Below are positions 1-6,430 of a stretch of 27,592 nucleotides of DNA, in pieces. A program made the position numbers and the translations under genes. The stretch lies in the NCBI GenBank assembly GCA_036496025.1, contig DASXLW010000197.1, positions 1-27,592 of the forward strand. Direction: 5' to 3'. The DNA comes from PALSA-505 sp036496025 (GTDB lineage: Bacteria > Actinomycetota > Actinomycetes > Streptosporangiales > Streptosporangiaceae). The notes beneath the pieces were generated by a model. It had not been told where the DNA came from. It did no database searches and saw only the letters and a list, made by a program, of their open reading frames with translations. The stretch's first letter is position 1, and the number at the start of each line of letters is the position of its first letter.

Positions 1-150
1 CACCCGGTCCAGGTCGATCCGGTCCAGCAGCGCGTCCATGTCGAGCCGGTCCAGGACCTTGTCGATGTCGATCCGGTCCACCAGCGCGTTGATGTCGATC
101 TGGTTCAGCACGGCGTTCAGATCGACCCGTTCCACCAGCGCGTTCACGTC
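1..150 (-). repeat. 27-bp tandem repeats encoding 9-residue D-x-D/N units
   Basis: Read on the minus strand, five complete 27-bp units run from 150 to 16 and a sixth continues through position 1. They encode DVNALVERV, DLNAVLNQI, DINALVDRI, DIDKVLDRL, DMDALLDRI and then DLDRV. Hydrophobic residues recur at fixed places (2, 5, 6 and 9), with Asp at 1 and usually Asn/Asp at 3. The pattern suits a regular amphipathic helical or solenoid-like stack. DNA identity between units is partial, so the repeat is preserved mainly at protein level. Confidence 0.8.
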
Positions 151-261
151 GAGCGAGGAAACCACCAGCTCGACCGCGCGCGCCGCCACCGCCTGGGCAC
201 GTGCCTCCAAGGGCGGGGCCAGCCGTTCCCCCACCGAGCGCAGCCGCGAAACTGGGTCCAC
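1..261 (-). CDS. Asp-rich nine-residue-repeat protein, N-terminal part (runs off the window)
   Basis: The reading frame enters from the left edge and is open across the whole stretch. From a GTG at 261 it begins VDPVSRLRSVGERL, continues through an Ala/Arg-rich helix, then enters a run of nine-residue repeats of the form D-x-(N/D)-x-(L/V)-(L/V)-x-(R/Q)-(V/I/L). I recall similar repeat stretches in actinobacterial proteins that also carry an RDD membrane domain; that assignment is from memory and the diagnostic part is outside the window. An in-frame ATG at 333 would add 24 residues, but it lies inside the preceding acyltransferase frame and has no convincing Shine-Dalgarno. GTG 261 sits 6 nt after a CATACT hexamer and starts 5 nt after the acyltransferase stop, so I prefer it, as a leaderless or coupled start. 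Function unknown. Confidence 0.6.
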   Translation of the reverse strand, partial: MDPVSRLRSVGERLAPPLEARAQAVAARAVELVVSSLDVNALVERVDLNAVLNQIDINALVDRIDIDKVLDRLDMDALLDRIDLDRV

Positions 262-265
262 AGGA

Positions 266-1621
266 TCAGTATGATCGCGTTCGTCCTGCGCGGACCACCC
301 GGCAGGGGTGAACCGCGCCGGGACGGTGACCATATTCCGGGCCTGAATCCACCTGTCCGGGAGAGGTCCTTGACGCGTCCGTTAGCGTGCCTGGTCCGGG
401 CCCACGGTGGTATTCCGCGCGTCCGGGATGCCCCGGTGACGTGCGTTGCGATCCCGGGGCGCCCCGGTTCGCGGGCCCGGCTTTCGGCCGCGGCGCGCGC
501 TCGGCGCGCCGGAACACGAACCAGAGTGCGGCGAGCGCGACGGCGAAGACCGGGAGCCACGCCAACCGCTCGGCGACCCACAGGTAGCCCACCGGAGCCG
601 TGTGCAGGCCGGGGAGCCGGCCGATCAGCAGGCCGCCCATGGTGACGGCGAGGAACGCGGTCTGGTGCCACAGGAACAGCGTCATCGCAGACAGGTTGGC
701 CATCGCCACCGCGGCCCAGGCGACCGGGCGGCGCATCCACCTGGCCAGCAGCGGCCGCAGCAGCAGCGCAAGCCCGACCTGGGCGACGCCGAAGGTCACG
801 ACCGCGAGCGTGGGCGGGTTCAGGTTAGAGATCCTCGCACCGTTCACGCCGACCATGCTGGCCGGGTATCCGCCCCACACGACCAGCGCCGCGGTGGCCG
901 CGACGCCGCCCGCGAGCATCAGGGCCGGGACCTTCCAGCCGCGGAACGCGCCCCGCGCCCACGCGATCCCGAGCAGGTAGGGGACCATCCAGCCGGCCAG
1001 CACGTTGATCCAGCCGACCCACGACGGCCCGCCGAGGCCGAACCGCACCAGATCCACGGACGCGACCACGAACAGCGGGATCGATGCCGCCCAGCCACCG
1101 AGGCGGCGCGCCAGCGCCACGGCCAGCGGGGTCAGCACGGTCAGCACCACGAACACCCCCAGGAACCACAGCGGGTCGAGCACCAGCGTGAGCACGGTGT
1201 GCAGCGTGGAACCGGAGACGCCGCCCAGGTACAGCCCGGTGCCGAGCAGGGTCCAGACGGCGGCGAGCGCCGCCACCGGACGGGACAGCCGGACCAGGCG
1301 CTTGCGCACCCAGGCCGCGTAGCCGCCGCTGTAACTGCGGGCTGCCGCGTACCCGCCGACCAGGAAGAAGATCGCAAGCGTCTGGAAGATCCAGGACACC
1401 GGGGTGAGCGCGGGCATCGCGGCCAGCGGGCTCTGGTCCCGCACTGTCGTGCCCGTCCGGCCGTGGGTCAGCACCAGCGCGGTGACGAGCCAGTGGCCAA
1501 GGATCACGCCCATGATGGCCAGCGCGCGCAGCGCGTCAACCGTCCGGTCCCGGTGCAGTGGAGTGGCGGCGTCGATCCGGGCGGCGAGCTTCCTGACGCT
1601 TGCGACGGCGTGGCCGGTCAT
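266..1621 (-). CDS. Acyltransferase-3 family integral membrane protein
   Basis: A 451-residue polytopic membrane protein. The N-terminal signature RDRTVDALRALAIMGVILGHW (about residues 24-44, catalytic-type His43) and the late segment SAMTLFLWHQTAF (about 311-323) are typical of acyltransferase family 3 (PF01757, OafA/NodX type). These enzymes transfer acyl groups to sugars or lipids across the membrane. About ten hydrophobic helices fill residues 27-371. Residues 373-451 are a Pro/Gly/Arg-rich tail with no membrane segment or family similarity that I recognise; the frame appears simply to run on into the next gene's upstream DNA. The ATG at 1621 overlaps the TGA of the hydrolase gene by 4 bp (ATGA), so the two are probably co-transcribed and translationally coupled. 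The acceptor substrate cannot be told from sequence. Confidence 0.9.
   Translation of the reverse strand: MTGHAVASVRKLAARIDAATPLHRDRTVDALRALAIMGVILGHWLVTALVLTHGRTGTTVRDQSPLAAMPALTPVSWIFQTLAIFFLVGGYAAARSYSGGYAAWVRKRLVRLSRPVAALAAVWTLLGTGLYLGGVSGSTLHTVLTLVLDPLWFLGVFVVLTVLTPLAVALARRLGGWAASIPLFVVASVDLVRFGLGGPSWVGWINVLAGWMVPYLLGIAWARGAFRGWKVPALMLAGGVAATAALVVWGGYPASMVGVNGARISNLNPPTLAVVTFGVAQVGLALLLRPLLARWMRRPVAWAAVAMANLSAMTLFLWHQTAFLAVTMGGLLIGRLPGLHTAPVGYLWVAERLAWLPVFAVALAALWFVFRRAERAPRPKAGPANRGAPGSQRTSPGHPGRAEYHRGPGPGTLTDASRTSPGQVDSGPEYGHRPGAVHPCRVVRAGRTRSY
268..273 (-). promoter_or_regulatory. Candidate -10 element for a leaderless GTG start
   Basis: CATACT on the minus strand lies 6 nt before the GTG at 261, the same geometry seen at several other genes in this window. 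No good -35 hexamer is visible upstream. It overlaps the TGA stop of the acyltransferase gene (268-266). Confidence 0.3.
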
Positions 1622-2550
1622 CGGGTCACTCCGGCCGGGTCACCGAGGGCGATCTGCGCCAGGTTGCGCAGGGCGACGCCGTTGGGCTGGAAGTAGCCGC
1701 TGTGGCCGCCGCCGCCGCAGGCGAAGATCCGGGCGCCGAACGCGGCAGACATCGGGTCCTGGCCGAAGCCCAGCCCGAGGAAGTGAACGTGGGGCACGAA
1801 GCGAATCCAGTCACCGGCTCCCCGGCCGGCCCACACCCGCGCGGTCGTGTGCAGCGCCTGGACGGACGAGGCATCCATCCCCGGGCTCCCGACCACCGCG
1901 ATGTCGGTGACGGGCAGGTGGGAGGCGGCCAGGCCGCAAACCACCGAGCCATAGCTGTGGCAGATCAGGGCGACCTGGTGACGGTGCCTGACCAGGTCGT
2001 CCACGAGCGGTCGCAGCGCGCTTGCGCCCTGGCCGGCGTCGCCCGACGTCATTACGGCCGGGCTGAGCGTGCTCGGCGTGGCGTAGCCAAGCCAGGCGAT
2101 GACCGCCAGGTGGTTGCCGGGGTCGAGACGGCGGGCCTGCGCCGCCAGGGCCAGGGCGCTGCCCTGGGGAGAGGCCGTGCCCCGGGAGTCGAACGTGGCC
2201 AGGGACGTGTCGGAGCCGGGGACCAGGATGGCCACCCGCCTGGCCCGGGCCAGGTTGCCGATGACCTCGACCGCCAGGCCCGGCCCGCGGGGGTTGAAGT
2301 CGATGAAGTGCCGGCCGCGCAAGCCGTCGAGCGAGCGGGCCAGGCCAGCGTTGCCCGCCCGGCTGGCCGCGTGGGCGGCCCGGGCGACCAGCTGCGAGTC
2401 GGCCGCGTAGCGTGCGGCCAGCGCGCGGCTGGTGAGAGCGGGCAGTGGCTGTGGCCGGCCGGTCGGGCTGGCCGGGAGCACGGCGGCCGTCGTCGCCAGC
2501 ACGACGGCGGTGGCGGCCGCCCCGATGGCGGCGGCGCGACGGAGTCTCAT
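1618..2550 (-). CDS. Secreted alpha/beta hydrolase, DUF1023 family
   Basis: A 310-residue protein with an Arg-rich N-terminus and an Ala/Val hydrophobic core (residues 1-28), which looks like a Sec signal peptide. The body matches the actinobacterial DUF1023 alpha/beta-hydrolase family (PF06259): FIDFNPRGPGLAVEVIGNL at about 82-100, the strand VAILVPGSDTS at 106-116, the nucleophile elbow CHSYGS with Ser199, then VVGSPGMD (219-226) and a probable catalytic His283 in GHSGYF. The usual first Gly of the elbow is Cys197 here. Substrate unknown; family members act outside the cytoplasm or at the envelope. It is the first gene of a run with the acyltransferase (4-bp overlap). The start is set by a Shine-Dalgarno-like GGAAGGA about 8 nt upstream. 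That motif abuts a long palindrome (2561-2590), suggesting regulated expression. Confidence 0.87.
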   Translation of the reverse strand: MRLRRAAAIGAAATAVVLATTAAVLPASPTGRPQPLPALTSRALAARYAADSQLVARAAHAASRAGNAGLARSLDGLRGRHFIDFNPRGPGLAVEVIGNLARARRVAILVPGSDTSLATFDSRGTASPQGSALALAAQARRLDPGNHLAVIAWLGYATPSTLSPAVMTSGDAGQGASALRPLVDDLVRHRHQVALICHSYGSVVCGLAASHLPVTDIAVVGSPGMDASSVQALHTTARVWAGRGAGDWIRFVPHVHFLGLGFGQDPMSAAFGARIFACGGGGHSGYFQPNGVALRNLAQIALGDPAGVTR

Positions 2551-2560
2551 GGGAGCGTCC

Positions 2561-2590
2561 TTCCTGTTCAGCGCGGGTGCTGAGCAGGAA
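2561..2590 (-). promoter_or_regulatory. 30-bp palindrome over the start region of the hydrolase gene
   Basis: Arms TTCCTGTTCAGC (2561-2572) and GCTGAGCAGGAA (2579-2590) are inverted copies with one mismatch, separated by GCGGGT. On the minus strand the palindrome is followed at once by GGACGCTCCC and the ATG, so its proximal arm supplies part of the Shine-Dalgarno. A TAATTT hexamer (2594-2589) could be the -10 element, which would place the transcription start inside the distal arm. A repressor operator (TetR- or MarR-like size) or an RNA hairpin masking the ribosome site are both possible. Confidence 0.5.
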
Positions 2591-2716
2591 ATTACGGACC
2601 CGCGCCCCTCGTCGGCGTCACGCTGAGGAGCCGTTTGCCGGCCTACCCCGCCGGTACGGGAAAGGTCAGCCGCGAGGGCTGCCCCGCCGGGTGTTCACAC
2701 GCACGTCTAGGCCTCC

Positions 2717-2755
2717 CCCTACTTGGGTAGGGCCTGCGAGATCCCCCTGCAGGGG
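2717..2755 (+). promoter_or_regulatory. Two adjacent palindromes upstream of the DesK-type kinase
   Basis: CCCTAC-TTGG-GTAGGG at 2717-2732 is a perfect inverted repeat with 6-bp arms. CCCCTGCAGGGG at 2744-2755 is a perfect 12-bp palindrome. Their centres are 25 bp apart and both lie 25-65 bp upstream of the candidate -10 element. NarL/LuxR-type regulators commonly bind short inverted repeats, so autoregulation by the response regulator at 4050-4709 is a reasonable guess. Confidence 0.4.
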
Positions 2756-2780
2756 CACGAAATTCGCGTGACGCCCGCCC

Positions 2781-2786
2781 TACGCT
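2781..2786 (+). promoter_or_regulatory. Candidate -10 element of the kinase-regulator-protease operon
   Basis: TACGCT fits TAnnnT and ends 7 nt before the ATG at 2794, so the transcript would begin at or next to the start codon. GAAAGG between them could act as a weak ribosome site if transcription starts further upstream. No strong -35 hexamer is seen. Confidence 0.35.
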
Positions 2787-2793
2787 GAAAGGC

Positions 2794-4053
2794 ATGGACA
2801 CTGGCCTCAGAAGCCGGATCTCGGCCGTGGTGGCGACCGGTGTCACGCATCCGCCCGCACCGCGGCCGGCCTGGCTGCGACGCGGGCGGTTCGACCTGGT
2901 CTTCATCGCCGACGTGGTGCTCGCGCTCATCTGCTTCGGCGCCACGGAGGGCGTGCTCGGGACTGAGGCGGCCCGTCACCACAGCTCGATCGCCACGCTG
3001 CAGCTCCTGCTGGTTTCGTTCGTGCTGTGCGCGCCGCTGGTGCTGCGCACCCGGTTCCCGCTCACCGCCTGGACCGCATCGGCGGGCGCCATGCTCTGGG
3101 CCCACTGGGCCATCCCGCCGGGTTCGCTGTCGTCGGCCGTCTTCATCCCGGCCGGGGTGATCGTCTACGTCCTGTGCCTCTACGCGGTCGCTGTCCGCTG
3201 TGAGCTATGGGTCGTGGTCACCACTGGCGTCGTGACCGTGGTCGGCGCCACCATCATCTACCCGCCGACCCTGGTCACCGCGATCTTCGTGGCCGCGGCC
3301 AGCGTCTTCGCCGGCCTCATCATTCGCTCCCGGCGCGGCAGCCGCGAGCAGCTGGAGGTCGCCGAACGGCGCCACGAGGGCGAGCGCGCGCTGCTCCAAG
3401 AGCGCCAGCGCATCGCCCGCGAGCTGCATGACGTCGTCGCCCACCACATGTCGGTGATCGCGATCCAGGCCGAGGCCGCTCCCTACAAGGTCGCTGACCC
3501 GCCGAAGGAACTGACCGAGAGCTTCGCCGAGATCCGCGCCAGCGCGCTCAGCGGTCTGTCCGAACTGCGCCGCGTGCTGGGGGTGCTGCGCAACGACCAG
3601 CCGGACACCGCGCCCCAGCCCGGCCTTGACGATCTCGACGGCCTGCTCGAATCGGCGCGCAACGGCGGGGTGACGGTCACCGTCGGGGTCAGCGGCAGTC
3701 CCCGGCCCCTCCCGGAGGGCGTGGACCTGTCCGCGTACCGGATCGTGCAGGAGGCGCTGAGCAACGCGATGCGGCACGCGCCGGGATCCGCGGTCCGGGT
3801 GATGCTGCACTACGGCGAGGCGGCCCTGCACATAGAGATCCGTAACGCCGGCTCCGTGACCGGCGCCCAGATCGCCGGGACGCGGCACAACGGCGCCGGG
3901 CTCGGCCGGGGCGGCGGGCATGGCATCATCGGCATGCGCGAACGCGCTGCCATGCTGGGCGGGCACCTGCGCGCCGGCCCGACGGGCGACGGTGAGTTCC
4001 TGGTGACCGCGGCCCTTCCGCTTGGTGACGGCGAGCCAGAGGACGCACGGTGA
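2794..4053 (+). CDS. DesK/NarL-type sensor histidine kinase
   Basis: A 419-residue membrane kinase. Hydrophobic segments between about residues 33 and 178 form five or six transmembrane helices with very short loops, so there is no large extracellular sensor domain and the signal may be sensed in the membrane. A linker (180-205) leads to the HisKA_3 dimerisation motif RIARELHDVVAHHMSV, with phospho-acceptor His212. The ATPase domain has an N box around Asn324 (AYRIVQEALSNAMRHA) and a G-rich lid at 372-381 (GGGHGIIGM). The stop overlaps the next gene's GTG by 4 bp (GTGA), so kinase and regulator are translationally coupled. The stimulus is unknown. Histidine kinases of this class in actinobacteria often control envelope-stress or lipid genes; that is family knowledge, not seen here. 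Confidence 0.93.
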   Translation: MDTGLRSRISAVVATGVTHPPAPRPAWLRRGRFDLVFIADVVLALICFGATEGVLGTEAARHHSSIATLQLLLVSFVLCAPLVLRTRFPLTAWTASAGAMLWAHWAIPPGSLSSAVFIPAGVIVYVLCLYAVAVRCELWVVVTTGVVTVVGATIIYPPTLVTAIFVAAASVFAGLIIRSRRGSREQLEVAERRHEGERALLQERQRIARELHDVVAHHMSVIAIQAEAAPYKVADPPKELTESFAEIRASALSGLSELRRVLGVLRNDQPDTAPQPGLDDLDGLLESARNGGVTVTVGVSGSPRPLPEGVDLSAYRIVQEALSNAMRHAPGSAVRVMLHYGEAALHIEIRNAGSVTGAQIAGTRHNGAGLGRGGGHGIIGMRERAAMLGGHLRAGPTGDGEFLVTAALPLGDGEPEDAR

Positions 4054-4709
4054 CCATCCGCGTGGTGATAGCCGACGATCAGGGCATGGTGCGGTCCGGC
4101 TTCAGCGTCCTGCTGAATGCCCAGCCCGACATCGAGGTCATCGCCGAGGCCGTGAACGGTCAAGAGGCCATAGCGCACGCCGCCAGCCTGCAACCGGACG
4201 TGATCCTGATGGACGTCCGCATGCCGGTACTCGACGGCCTGCAGGCGACCCGGGAGATCACCGCGCTGCCCGATCCGCCCAAGATCCTCGTGCTGACCAC
4301 CTTCGACCTTGACGACTACGTCTACGAGGCGTTGCGGTCGGGGGCGAGCGGATTCTTGCTCAAGGATGCCTCGGCAAATGAGCTTGCCGACGCGGTGCGG
4401 CTGGTGGCCGCGGGTGACGCGATGCTGGCCCCGAGCGTCACCCGGCGGCTCATCGCCGAGTTCGCCCGGATGGGGGCGCCGCGCGGTCCGACCCGCAAGC
4501 AGCTCGACGGACTTACCGAACGGGAGTCCGAGGTGCTCGCTCTCGTGGCCCGCGGCATGTCCAACGGCGAGATAGCCGACCACCTCGTGGTCGCGGAACA
4601 GACCGTGAAGACGCACGTAAGCCGGATCTTGATGAAGCTCGGACTGCGGGACCGCACGCAGGCCGTCGTCCTGGCCTACGAGACCGGCCTCGTGCATCCG
4701 GGGGGCTGA
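4050..4709 (+). CDS. NarL/FixJ-type response regulator
   Basis: A 219-residue two-domain regulator. The receiver domain (about 1-120) has the acidic pair Asp9/Asp10, the phospho-acceptor Asp55 in ILMDVRMP, a Thr in LTTFD, and Lys104 in GFLLKDA. The C-terminal LuxR-type helix-turn-helix (about 154-213) contains LTERESEVLALVARGMSNGEIA and the recognition-helix segment AEQTVKTHVSRIL. The GTG start overlaps the kinase stop by 4 bp, which pairs it unambiguously with that kinase. It probably binds as a dimer to short inverted repeats; the palindromes at 2717-2755 are candidates for autoregulation. The CPBP protease gene follows 17 bp later in the same operon. Confidence 0.95.
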   Translation: MTIRVVIADDQGMVRSGFSVLLNAQPDIEVIAEAVNGQEAIAHAASLQPDVILMDVRMPVLDGLQATREITALPDPPKILVLTTFDLDDYVYEALRSGASGFLLKDASANELADAVRLVAAGDAMLAPSVTRRLIAEFARMGAPRGPTRKQLDGLTERESEVLALVARGMSNGEIADHLVVAEQTVKTHVSRILMKLGLRDRTQAVVLAYETGLVHPGG

Positions 4710-4726
4710 CCAGTGCCGCGCGCGAG

Positions 4727-5512
4727 ATGAGGGTCAGGGGCCCGGCGAAGCCAGAGACGCCGATGGCGGCCGGACACAGTTCCCGGCTGCGGGACATAGG
4801 ATTCGCGATCGCGTCATGCGCGGTCCTGGCCGTCTATAACAACGTGTCCGAACAGCGCCCGTGGCGTAGCCGGTGGTACGTGCCGGCCAACGCGTGCGCC
4901 ACCGGGGCGGCGTTGTCCGCGGCCGCGGCCAGCGGCCTGACCGCGGCGGACATCGGTCTCGGCCGCGAGGCGTGGCTGCCGGGGCTGCTCGCGTCGCGGC
5001 TGGCCGCCGCCACGGCGACGGGATGGCTGCTCATCGCCGTGGTGCCGGCGACCCGCCCGCTGCTCGGCGACAAGCGGATCACCAGCCTCAAAGGTCGTGC
5101 GGTCGCCTATCAGGCCGCGGTACGCATCCCGGTCGGCACCGTGCTGTGGGAAGAGATCGCGTTCCGCGGAGTCCTGCAGGCGGCCCTGCGCCGGGTCATG
5201 TCCAAGAATGCGGCCGTGACGGTGACCAGTGTCGTGTTCGGAGTCTGGCACGTCCGTCCCACCGCTGGGGCACTGCGCGTCAACGGTCTGGCGGGAAATC
5301 GCAGGCGGGCCGCGGCCGGGGTCCTGGCGGGCGTCGCGGTGACCACCGCGGCCGGCGCGTTCCTGTCGTGGCTGCGGGAACGCTCGGGCCGCGTGGCCGC
5401 CCCCGTGCTGCTGCACCTGACGGCCAACTCCGGCGGCCTGGTCGCCGCCTGGGCGGTCGCGGGCCGGGCTGATGTGGAGGGGTCCTCCAGAAGCGGCCCG
5501 CGGGTCGGCTAG
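4727..5512 (+). CDS. CPBP-family intramembrane metalloprotease (CAAX/Abi type)
   Basis: A 261-residue membrane protein with Ala/Val/Leu-rich helices and the three diagnostic motifs of the CPBP family (PF02517): WEEIAFRG (Glu142, Glu143, Arg147), FGVWH (His175) and HLTANSGG (His230, Asn234), counted from the first ATG. These residues bind the metal and form the active site inside the membrane. Family members process prenylated or small membrane peptides, or serve bacteriocin immunity; the target here is unknown. It lies 17 bp after the response regulator and is probably the operon's third gene, perhaps a partner in membrane-signal processing. The start is uncertain: ATG 4727 and ATG 4763 (in frame, MAAGHSSRLRDIG) both have weak ribosome sites. 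The C-terminal 15 residues are polar and unconserved in appearance. Confidence 0.85.
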   Translation: MRVRGPAKPETPMAAGHSSRLRDIGFAIASCAVLAVYNNVSEQRPWRSRWYVPANACATGAALSAAAASGLTAADIGLGREAWLPGLLASRLAAATATGWLLIAVVPATRPLLGDKRITSLKGRAVAYQAAVRIPVGTVLWEEIAFRGVLQAALRRVMSKNAAVTVTSVVFGVWHVRPTAGALRVNGLAGNRRRAAAGVLAGVAVTTAAGAFLSWLRERSGRVAAPVLLHLTANSGGLVAAWAVAGRADVEGSSRSGPRVG

Positions 5513-5594
5513 GGTCAGATCAGCAACCGCCGCCGGCGACACGCGCGACGCCGTCGGCATCCGGGCGGGGGGCCCGCAACTAGGGAGGTCAGCA

Positions 5595-6146
5595 ATGGGC
5601 ACCTGGCAGCTCGACCCGTATCACACCCAGGTCGAGTTCTCCGCGAAGCACCTGGCGATGATGACGGTCCGGGGCTACTTCGACGAGGTCAGCACCAAGG
5701 CCGAGATCGACCCCGAACATCCCGAGAACGCGACGGTCGAGGCGACGATCTCGACGGCCAGCATCCGCACCAACAACGGGATGAGGGACAACGACATCCG
5801 CTCGTCGAACTTCCTCGAGGTGGACAAGTACCCGGTGATGACGTTCAAGAGCACGAGCGTCATACCGGCCGGCCCGGACCGGTGGACCCTCACCGGCGAC
5901 CTGACCATCAAGGGCAACACCCGGCCGGTAACCCTGGAGGTAACCAGGTACGGGGAGTTCAACGACGAGGGGATGATGGGGCACCGGATCGCCTACGGCG
6001 CCACCACCAAGATCAACAGGAAGGACTTCGGCCTCAGTTTCAACGCGATCCTGGACGGCAGGGTCGTGGTGAGCGAGGACATCCAGATCCAGATCGAGGG
6101 CGAGCTCGTCGAGCAGGCAGACGAGGCGCAGGCCGCGAGCACCTGA
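5595..6146 (+). CDS. YceI-family lipid-binding-type protein
   Basis: A 183-residue protein that is almost entirely a YceI domain (PF04264). It opens with GTWQLDPYHTQVEFSAKHLAMMTVRGYF, has the mid-domain DNDIRSSNFLEVDKYPVMTFKST, and continues with LTGDLTIKGNTRPVTLEV. Family members form a lipocalin-like beta-barrel that binds polyisoprenoid or other amphipathic ligands. There is no signal peptide, so unlike E. coli YceI it is probably cytoplasmic, as in many actinobacterial paralogues. The frame is open further upstream, but the ATG at 5595 is fixed by GGGAGG (5583-5588) at good spacing and by the family's usual N-terminus. It is about 80 bp from the CPBP gene and may have its own promoter. 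Confidence 0.93.
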   Translation: MGTWQLDPYHTQVEFSAKHLAMMTVRGYFDEVSTKAEIDPEHPENATVEATISTASIRTNNGMRDNDIRSSNFLEVDKYPVMTFKSTSVIPAGPDRWTLTGDLTIKGNTRPVTLEVTRYGEFNDEGMMGHRIAYGATTKINRKDFGLSFNAILDGRVVVSEDIQIQIEGELVEQADEAQAAST

Positions 6147-6430
6147 ACACCGCTGGTCACCACCGCTGCCGGGGCCCCGCGGCAGGCGAGGGCCCGGCGG
6201 CTGCGGTTCAGGCACGCTCTTCGCGGCTGCCGGCCAGAACGGCGCGGCGATGGCGCGCACCTGAGCTCCCGCGCTGGCGGGTAAATCCGGTAATGATCAG
6301 GGGTAGATCTTTCCCGGCTGGCTTACCCTGGTGGTCGACCGGTGCGGGCCCGAGGGCCGTCGGCTCCCCCGGGGGGCGGTAGGACCAGCCGTCCAGGACC
6401 CAGGCCGGCGGGAGCGAGGTAGAGGCGATT
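6147..6430 (+). other. Intergenic region before the LuxR/NTPase regulator
   Basis: 284 bp without a gene I can support. Besides the hairpin at 6166-6185 it holds two GGTAA direct repeats 9 bp apart (6280-6284 and 6289-6293) and an inverted TTACCC at 6323-6328, in the least GC-rich part of the region. This is where a promoter and activator sites for the downstream gene would be expected, but I cannot point to clear -35/-10 hexamers. GAGGTAGAGG at 6416-6425 is a strong ribosome-binding sequence just before the proposed non-canonical start. Confidence 0.4.
6166..6185 (+). terminator. Possible terminator hairpin after the YceI gene
   Basis: CTGCCG and CGGCAG form a 6-bp stem around GGGCCCCG, starting 20 bp after the YceI stop. 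There is no U-tract, as is common for actinobacterial terminators. Confidence 0.35.

Noticed and set aside
446..1696. Long plus-strand open frame (416 codons) opposite the acyltransferase gene
   Set aside because: Its product is Arg/Gln/Pro/His-rich with no domain. The minus strand encodes a clear membrane acyltransferase; such antisense frames are normal in DNA this GC-rich.
1600..2583. Plus-strand open frame (327 codons) opposite the DUF1023 hydrolase
   Set aside because: Low-complexity Gly/Arg/Ala product with no motif, fully overlapped by a well-supported secreted hydrolase gene.
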